Below the pieces are notes generated by a model. It searched no databases. It was given only the letters and a program-made list of their open reading frames with translations, and was not told the origin of the DNA. From a virus: a DNA stretch of 26,392 bases. Positions within the stretch are counted from its first letter, which is position 1. Each line of letters opens with the position of its first letter. The stretch lies in IMG/VR virus record IMGVR_UViG_3300028559_000169, positions 1-26,392 of that record; one strand, 5' to 3'. Below are positions 22,173 to 26,392 of this stretch, piece by piece. The translations under genes were made by a program, and so were the position numbers.

Positions 22173-23426
22173 TTATGCGTTGCCGATAGTTACTATCGGA
22201 TAAGGCTGTGCATTTGCAACGTTTCCGTCAGCCGCAACAGCACTGTTGAATGACGCAAATGCCGGATTAGCATTCTGCAATACAATATTTCCAGTTGCTA
22301 CTGGCCCAGAGGTTGCAGTAAACAACTCGGCAGTGTGATCACTCAAACTTTGAACCTTAACAGTTGAGCTATTTGCATACGTTGCAGTGATAGTCATTTG
22401 GCCCGGAAGCATCGCGGTATTTGCAACGTTTGCAGTGTAGCATTGCCCAACTAGACCTGATGTACTGCCTTGAACAAGATACTTCTGCTTGCCCTTTTGA
22501 CGGACAATATATCCTGCTTCAGGGGTAGCATATACAAATGCTGCGCCGGCGATATTAGCTGTTGCGTTAGCAGTTAAGAGTGTTGTGTCTTGTGTTGCGT
22601 TGGGAGTACCTGTAGCATTGGATAGATCAACTTCATCACCAGCAACGGTTGTCGAAACAGTGAATGCAGATGCGTTAGCGATTGCCTTAACAAAATATGT
22701 AGTATTAGCTACTAAACCACCTAAGTTAGCACTGAATGCTACCGGAAGATTTACATATAATGTTTGTGCATTACCCGAAGTACCGATGATGTTTCCTGTG
22801 TTTTGTGTATTAGCTACTGCAACAGTAGTCACGCCTGTAGCAGTATCAACATATCCTAATGTAGTTGGGGTGCCGTCAGATGCAATATATTGTATTACAC
22901 TGGCAGCGCCGATGTTTGCCAAATCAGTTCCTAGTCCACCGACGACATTGCTACCGTCTGAAGCATAAAGCGTGCCAGTACCAGTTTGACCCAATGCAAC
23001 ATTACAAAGTACTTGTTTACCATAGAGAGCAGTATTGCCCCCGACTACTGAATACGTGTTTGCATTTGTTGCTGGCCATTCAGGACCATTTGGATTGTTG
23101 AAGTACATGTCAACCGGTGCAACCGTCGTTGCAATAGTTTGCGCCGAAGTAGTTGACAAATCAACTTTGGCTGATGTTGGATTAGCATTTAGTGGGGTAG
23201 CAGAAACAGTAAATGTGCTATTTGAACCAGCGTTTACTACTTCAAGAATCCAGTAGAGTGTACCGGCGACTAATCCGCCGACATTAGTTGCAGTTACAAA
23301 TGGCATACCGGCAATGATGCCGAGATTAGTAAAGTTTGCTGATGTTGTTACGATGTCTGTTGCAGCAGCAGTAGCAGTGATGGTTATGACTGCTTGAGCC
23401 TTTGCGATTTTTAGTGGACGACCCAT
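22173..23426 (-). CDS. Virion structural protein, MGRPLKI family
   Basis: 417 residues from ATG 23426, preceded by TAGGAGAAA; an upstream in-frame start at 23516 lies before that site and is rejected. It starts MGRPLKIAKAQAVITITATA. Two similar beta modules are visible: FTNLGIIAGMPFVTATNVGG followed by LVAGTLYWILEV, and later LPVAFSANLGGLVANTTYFV followed by KAIANASAFTVSTT. A Gly/Asn/Thr-rich middle and a QMTITATYANSSTVKVQSLS end follow. From memory, MGRPLKI-starting virion proteins are common in aquatic T4-like phages and probably decorate the particle. Its upstream late box (TATAAATA) is the only exact T4 consensus in the window. Confidence 0.75.
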   Translation of the reverse strand: MGRPLKIAKAQAVITITATAAATDIVTTSANFTNLGIIAGMPFVTATNVGGLVAGTLYWILEVVNAGSNSTFTVSATPLNANPTSAKVDLSTTSAQTIATTVAPVDMYFNNPNGPEWPATNANTYSVVGGNTALYGKQVLCNVALGQTGTGTLYASDGSNVVGGLGTDLANIGAASVIQYIASDGTPTTLGYVDTATGVTTVAVANTQNTGNIIGTSGNAQTLYVNLPVAFSANLGGLVANTTYFVKAIANASAFTVSTTVAGDEVDLSNATGTPNATQDTTLLTANATANIAGAAFVYATPEAGYIVRQKGKQKYLVQGSTSGLVGQCYTANVANTAMLPGQMTITATYANSSTVKVQSLSDHTAELFTATSGPVATGNIVLQNANPAFASFNSAVAADGNVANAQPYPIVTIGNA

Positions 23427-23528
23427 TTGGTTTCTCCTAAGTGGCGTTCTATGCCATACACGCCGGGTAGCGCGTAAACTCACGTTGATACAATGTGAAC
23501 GACTTCCACACTGCAATAGTAAGCACTG

Positions 23529-23537
23529 TTATTTATA
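23529..23537 (-). promoter_or_regulatory. Consensus T4 late promoter box
   Basis: TATAAATAA on the minus strand, an exact match to the T4 late consensus TATAAATA. It lies about 100 nt before the ATG at 23426, giving the longest late leader in the window. Confidence 0.8.
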
Positions 23538-23587
23538 CTAAAGGTGATATTTTAGGTGACCAACAAAGATATAGTACTATCGCAGCC

Positions 23588-24103
23588 CTACTCAGTGCCA
23601 GTATTTGCATGTGGCATGCCTAATTCAGTAATAGAAAAAGGTGATGAAGTAACGCCGGTAACTTCAACGAACGAAACAATGTTGCCTTGACCCACAATGA
23701 TATTATTCTCTACGGTATTCGCAGGAATGATTGTACTATTCGCATTTGCGATAGTATACGGCACCCCGTATGGATTGTATCTAGCAGTAGCACCTGAAAT
23801 CGCAACTGCGGCATTTGCAGTTAACGCTAAACTTGTATTATTAGCTATCGATGCTACGATACCAACTGTAGTTCCTGCTGTGTTTCCTATCCAGCTACCA
23901 ACGTCAAGTTGAGTAGTAAATGATGTTCCTGAACCAGTAACGGTGTTACTGTTGGTGGCACAAGTTACTGTGCCAGTTAAAGCTACGTTAGGAAAACTTG
24001 TTGTATATTGAATAGCACTCGTTGTCGCGATTCTAATCTTGTCTGTGGCGATATTGCCTGATGTCGCTACTGCTGAACTTGCTGTATATACATATGATGA
24101 CAT
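23588..24103 (-). CDS. Virion or fibre-associated beta-rich protein (171 aa)
   Basis: MSSYVYTASSAVATSGNIAT at the start, then a GTVTCATNSNTVTGSGTSFT, TQLDVGSWIG and VGIVASIANNTSLALTANAA segment. That module (TGSGT.F...l..G..I...... V..I.n.tsLtLt..a) recurs in many phage fibre and structural proteins. The C-terminus (NNIIVGQGNIVSFVEVTGV, then TELGMPHANTGTE) is also beta-like. AGGAAAC precedes the ATG and a late box lies about 70 nt upstream. Part of the fibre cluster; exact role unknown. Confidence 0.7.
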   Translation of the reverse strand: MSSYVYTASSAVATSGNIATDKIRIATTSAIQYTTSFPNVALTGTVTCATNSNTVTGSGTSFTTQLDVGSWIGNTAGTTVGIVASIANNTSLALTANAAVAISGATARYNPYGVPYTIANANSTIIPANTVENNIIVGQGNIVSFVEVTGVTSSPFSITELGMPHANTGTE

Positions 24104-24275
24104 AATTGTTGTTTCCTGTTTATGTTTTGCCGAGTGTCAAAGATGATGCTGTCGAATTTTCCTAACTCTAATATATTTATGTTATTTTTATAATTTTGGA
24201 CATACGTAAAGTGCAGGGTCACTCATAAGCGTATTCGACGTTGCAGCAAAGACAGTAGTTCTGCCGCCCCGAAGT
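24104..24275. other. Intergenic gap, late leader region
   Basis: 172 nt between the 171-aa gene and the small GTG-started frame. It holds the late box at 24173-24181 and an AT-rich stretch. I see no tRNA, clear hairpin terminator or further coding frame. Confidence 0.5.
24173..24181 (-). promoter_or_regulatory. Late promoter box
   Basis: CATAAATAT on the minus strand, about 70 nt before the ATG at 24103. It has the same sequence as the leaderless-type box at 5918-5926. Confidence 0.6.
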
Positions 24276-24428
24276 CTATGGTGAGGGGGCGGGGGCACGT
24301 TTAATATAGTTAATCATGGTATCACTGCGTAGTTTTGTCTTTTGAGCTAGAACAGAGAACACCTGTGTACAGAGATGACCGATTACAGTGAGTTGATCGC
24401 TTATGGCATCGAATGCTTTTTCCGTCAC
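24276..24428 (-). CDS. Possible small protein (50 aa)
   Basis: A GTG-started frame reads MTEKAFDAISDQLTVIGHLC, then TQVFSVLAQKTKLRSDTMIN and YIKRAPAPSP. The composition is protein-like, with a helix of alternating hydrophobic and polar residues. An in-frame TAG lies a few codons upstream, so GTG is the first available start, but no ribosome site is visible. It fills most of an otherwise empty 349-nt gap in the same direction as its neighbours. Confidence 0.4.
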   Translation of the reverse strand: MTEKAFDAISDQLTVIGHLCTQVFSVLAQKTKLRSDTMINYIKRAPAPSP

Positions 24429-24452
24429 TAATAAGACTGAATATATACATGA

Positions 24453-24815
24453 CTATGTATAACTTTCCCATTGACAATTCTCTTCGTTCCACCAATAATT
24501 ATTTTGGTCATCTGGTAATGGCACAGGCGGATCCCAGTTCAACGTGCTAACATTTAAAACCCAACTGTTGAATGGTTTAGGTAGGACAAATACATCTAAT
24601 TCAGGCAGGTATACGAAATTTGGACCAGCAAAAACATTTCTGAAGTTATGATTATAACTAGTTTGAATCCAAACCGTCTGACTCCCAAATAACATTTTAC
24701 AAAAATCTATGCCTTTTTGTTCTATTTCAATTCCGTTTTCTAGCAATTCAATATCATTAACCACAATTACCCTAATAACAACATTATTTTCGTTTAGTTC
24801 TGCAAAATGCGCCAT
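24453..24815 (-). CDS. Conserved small virion/fibre-associated protein
   Basis: 120 residues: MAHFAELNENNVVIRVIVVN, then a KGIDFCKMLFGSQTVWIQTS, YNHNFRNVFAGPNF and VYLPELDVFVLPKPFNSWVL pattern. The end is Trp-rich (NYWWNEENCQWESYT). From memory, proteins with MAHFAELDENN.V.RVIVV, FC...FGG..W.QTSYN.NFR..YAG and F.P.PFPSW are very common in aquatic T4-like phages, usually next to fibre genes. Function is not established; a fibre-associated or assembly role is inferred from position. The ribosome site is weak. It follows the polyglycine gene by 4 nt. Confidence 0.8.
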   Translation of the reverse strand: MAHFAELNENNVVIRVIVVNDIELLENGIEIEQKGIDFCKMLFGSQTVWIQTSYNHNFRNVFAGPNFVYLPELDVFVLPKPFNSWVLNVSTLNWDPPVPLPDDQNNYWWNEENCQWESYT

Positions 24816-24819
24816 CTTA

Positions 24820-25692
24820 TCACCACGTTATTGAACCTGATCCGGTAAATTGGTACACTGTATCCGCCCCCACAGTAGTAATGGTAGGCGACCCCGTAGT
24901 CGAGGCGGCGGCAGTAGTTGAACGGATCACGACTATACCTGAGCCGCCAGAACCACCGGCGATGATGGCGTCGAAGCCGCCTCCGCCACCACCGCCACCG
25001 GTATTAGTAGTGCCTGGTGATCCCGCAGCGAACTTGCCACCGGCACCGCCGCCGCCGGTACCACCCGTACCGGCGGTGCCGGTGGCGTTGGTGCGTTTGC
25101 CGCCTCCGCCGCCGCCGCCGTATACAGTTGAAGTTCCGGTTATGTCATCGGTTGTTCCCGAACCGCCGTTGCCGGCACTATTAATGCCGTCAGCAGCAGA
25201 ACCATTCCCGGACGATCCGCCACCGCCGCCGCCGCATTGAATGTTAGCATCAGAAGTAGAACTTCTGCCGCCACCGCCGGAGCCCGCGCCAACAGAAGAA
25301 ACGCCACCGCTGGTATTAGTGCTACTAAACCCGCCCGATCCGCCACCGCCGCCTCCGAGGGCGCCGCCGCCATTGTTAACCTGGCCGAAACTAGACCCGC
25401 CGCCGCCGCCGCTGCCCCCTAAGGAAGAATCTGCGAATGCAGATGAACTTGTGCCATTAGCAGCTACAGCAACATTAGCTACTCCGGTTCCCCCTCCCCC
25501 AACAGTAACAACATATGTAATGCCTGCGGCAACCATAGTTGTGCTAAGTTTAACTTGGCCGCCGCCGCCGCCGCCGGCACCCATATTAGAGTTTGTTCCG
25601 CCGCCGGCGCCACCACCACCAACTAATAGATACTCAATAGGTATCGTGGCGCGGGCCGAAAAAGTTAATAACACTGCAACAGAACTTGACAT
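24820..25692 (-). CDS. Glycine-rich fibre protein, probable receptor-binding tip
   Basis: 290 residues from ATG 25692. A short ordinary N-terminus (MSSSVAVLLTFSARATIPIE) leads into YLLVGGGGAGGG and then about 200 residues of repeated GGGGG runs separated by short variable loops. The end GGSGGSGIVVIRSTTAAAST and TVYQFTGSGSITW resembles the GGSGIV.IRY ending of glycine-rich phage fibre proteins. Runs of glycine with variable loops also form the polyglycine-II sandwich of gp38-type adhesins (T2, S16), where the loops bind the receptor. The ATG overlaps the stop of the upstream fibre gene (TAATG), so translation is coupled. GC content is much higher than in the neighbours because of GGN codons. 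Confidence 0.8.
   Translation of the reverse strand: MSSSVAVLLTFSARATIPIEYLLVGGGGAGGGTNSNMGAGGGGGGQVKLSTTMVAAGITYVVTVGGGGTGVANVAVAANGTSSSAFADSSLGGSGGGGGSSFGQVNNGGGALGGGGGGSGGFSSTNTSGGVSSVGAGSGGGGRSSTSDANIQCGGGGGGSSGNGSAADGINSAGNGGSGTTDDITGTSTVYGGGGGGGKRTNATGTAGTGGTGGGGAGGKFAAGSPGTTNTGGGGGGGGFDAIIAGGSGGSGIVVIRSTTAAASTTGSPTITTVGADTVYQFTGSGSITW
24940..25640. repeat. Low-complexity GGN/CCG tract
   Basis: Many (CCG)n/(CCA)n runs on the plus strand, encoding the polyglycine segments of the fibre protein on the minus strand. The long Pro-rich and Arg/Ala-rich frames in other phases here are by-products of this bias. Confidence 0.8.
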
Positions 25693-26392
25693 TATGTCAG
25701 CCCCGTGCCCCCAACAATCCACGACGTAGTTGTCACTTTAACCGCAGTAGCTAGCCCATACTGTATTAATATTCTATTTCCAGTCGACGATGACCCTGCT
25801 AATCTAAGAGTGTCTGTGGTGATACTCAGTGTTAAATTAGATGCATTAATGTTAATGAAAGTTAAGGTAGTGCCGATATTAAATGCAACTGACGCATTTG
25901 CAGGAATAGTTGCAAATAAATTTGATCCATTCATAATGATGCTTTTTCCGCTGTCTGCTAGTACTGCGGTGTAGTTGGCAGTTTTGGCAGCGGCACCAGA
26001 CTGTGGTATCTCAAGATATCCCGCGCTATAGGTTGTGTTCCCCGAATCTGCTATTGTGGTCGAGTGTGTGCCTGATACCGCATATACGGTTAATCCGGGA
26101 CCCGATCTAGGAGTAGCAAACACACCTGTGCCAGTGACAACAAGAACGTTAGCGTTACCGGCAACAGACATGTTGATATTGCCGTTAGCTGCTGGCATAT
26201 TGACATTCGAGTTGCCATTTGCATGGGGACCAATCAAGTTACCAGCAGTTAAGTTCCCCGACACACCCAATGTACCAGTTACGTTAGCGCCAGTTGAAGT
26301 AGCAGTGATTCTTGCTCCACCAACTGCATTTAGTGTAACGTTTCCATTTGCTGTTATAGTTACGTTCGAATTGCCGTTCTGCAATAATCCAC
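25692..26392 (-). CDS. Tail-fibre-like protein, 3' part (runs off right edge)
   Basis: About 233 residues of the C-terminal part; the frame is open at the window edge, and the TTG at 26384 is only an internal codon. The repeat region NGNSNVTITANGNVTLNAVG and ANGNSNVNMPAANGNINMSV uses the same Gly/Asn/Val vocabulary as the fibre gene at the left edge. The C-terminal domain (YTAVLADSGKSIIMNGSNLF, ATIPANASVAFNIGTTLTFI, then ILIQYGLATAVKVTTTSWIV) is the usual 'Y.l...DsGk.I.......t.tiPa....p.GT.i.f' capping module of phage fibre proteins. Its TAA stop shares a base with the ATG of the polyglycine gene, an arrangement like fibre/adhesin pairs. Confidence 0.8.
   Translation of the reverse strand, partial: GLLQNGNSNVTITANGNVTLNAVGGARITATSTGANVTGTLGVSGNLTAGNLIGPHANGNSNVNMPAANGNINMSVAGNANVLVVTGTGVFATPRSGPGLTVYAVSGTHSTTIADSGNTTYSAGYLEIPQSGAAAKTANYTAVLADSGKSIIMNGSNLFATIPANASVAFNIGTTLTFININASNLTLSITTDTLRLAGSSSTGNRILIQYGLATAVKVTTTSWIVGGTGLT

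Noticed and set aside
22181-22205. Hairpin with CCGATAG/CTATCGG arms at the end of the MGRPLKI-family gene
   Set aside because: The stem is only 7 bp, lies within coding sequence and has no T-run, so it is not supported as a terminator.
24881-25729. Long proline-rich plus-strand frames
   Set aside because: They are complements of the polyglycine codons; the minus-strand protein has conserved fibre ends and translational coupling.

Overview
The window is a block of virion and accessory genes from a tailed phage of the T4 superfamily (contractile-tail myovirus), of the type common in aquatic samples. I recognise, by family memory only, the tail sheath (gp18), the tail tube (gp19), a second tube-like protein, the head-completion protein gp4, a probable small terminase (gp16-like), a gp13-like neck protein, the proximal tail sheath stabiliser gp15 and a dNMP kinase (gp1). 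Late genes are preceded by T4-type late boxes (TATAAATA and close variants such as GATAAATAC). Several small non-structural genes instead have near-consensus sigma70 promoters (TTGACA, 17 bp, TATATT), as expected for early phage genes read by host polymerase. The host cannot be named. No tRNA, rRNA, CRISPR array, integrase or IS element was found.

Layout. 1-799 (-): 5' part of a tail-fibre-like gene running off the left edge. 918-7965 (-): late cluster with a large acidic virion protein, a conserved virion protein, a gp16-like protein, gp4, a small conserved protein, a tube-like protein and gp19. 8043-11663 (-): a very large sheath gene. 11799-12155 (+): a zinc-ribbon/HNH-like protein. 12160-18184 (-): a mixed accessory region with dNMP kinase, two small proteins, a homing endonuclease next to the gp13-like neck gene, a small membrane protein, MazG, a conserved basic protein, two small phage proteins and an alanine-heptad repeat protein. 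18278-21846 (+): an oppositely oriented late segment with a gp14-like virion protein, gp15 and a Nudix hydrolase. 21847-26392 (-): a coiled-coil/membrane protein, several virion and fibre proteins, a polyglycine-rich fibre protein and the 3' part of another fibre gene running off the right edge.

How it fits together. Sheath, tube, tube-like protein, gp15 and neck proteins build the contractile tail and its joint to the head. gp4 and the gp16-like protein act in head completion and packaging. The fibre-like genes at both ends presumably decorate the tail or bind the host. MazG, Nudix and dNMP kinase act on nucleotides during infection. The most unusual signals are: four genes whose start codon lies 4-5 nt after a late box, which predicts leaderless late mRNAs; a virion gene whose best ribosome site points to an AUU start; a two-tier inverted repeat inside the Nudix gene at a zero-gap convergent junction; a near-identical early promoter used twice; and an early-expressed alanine heptad-repeat protein.
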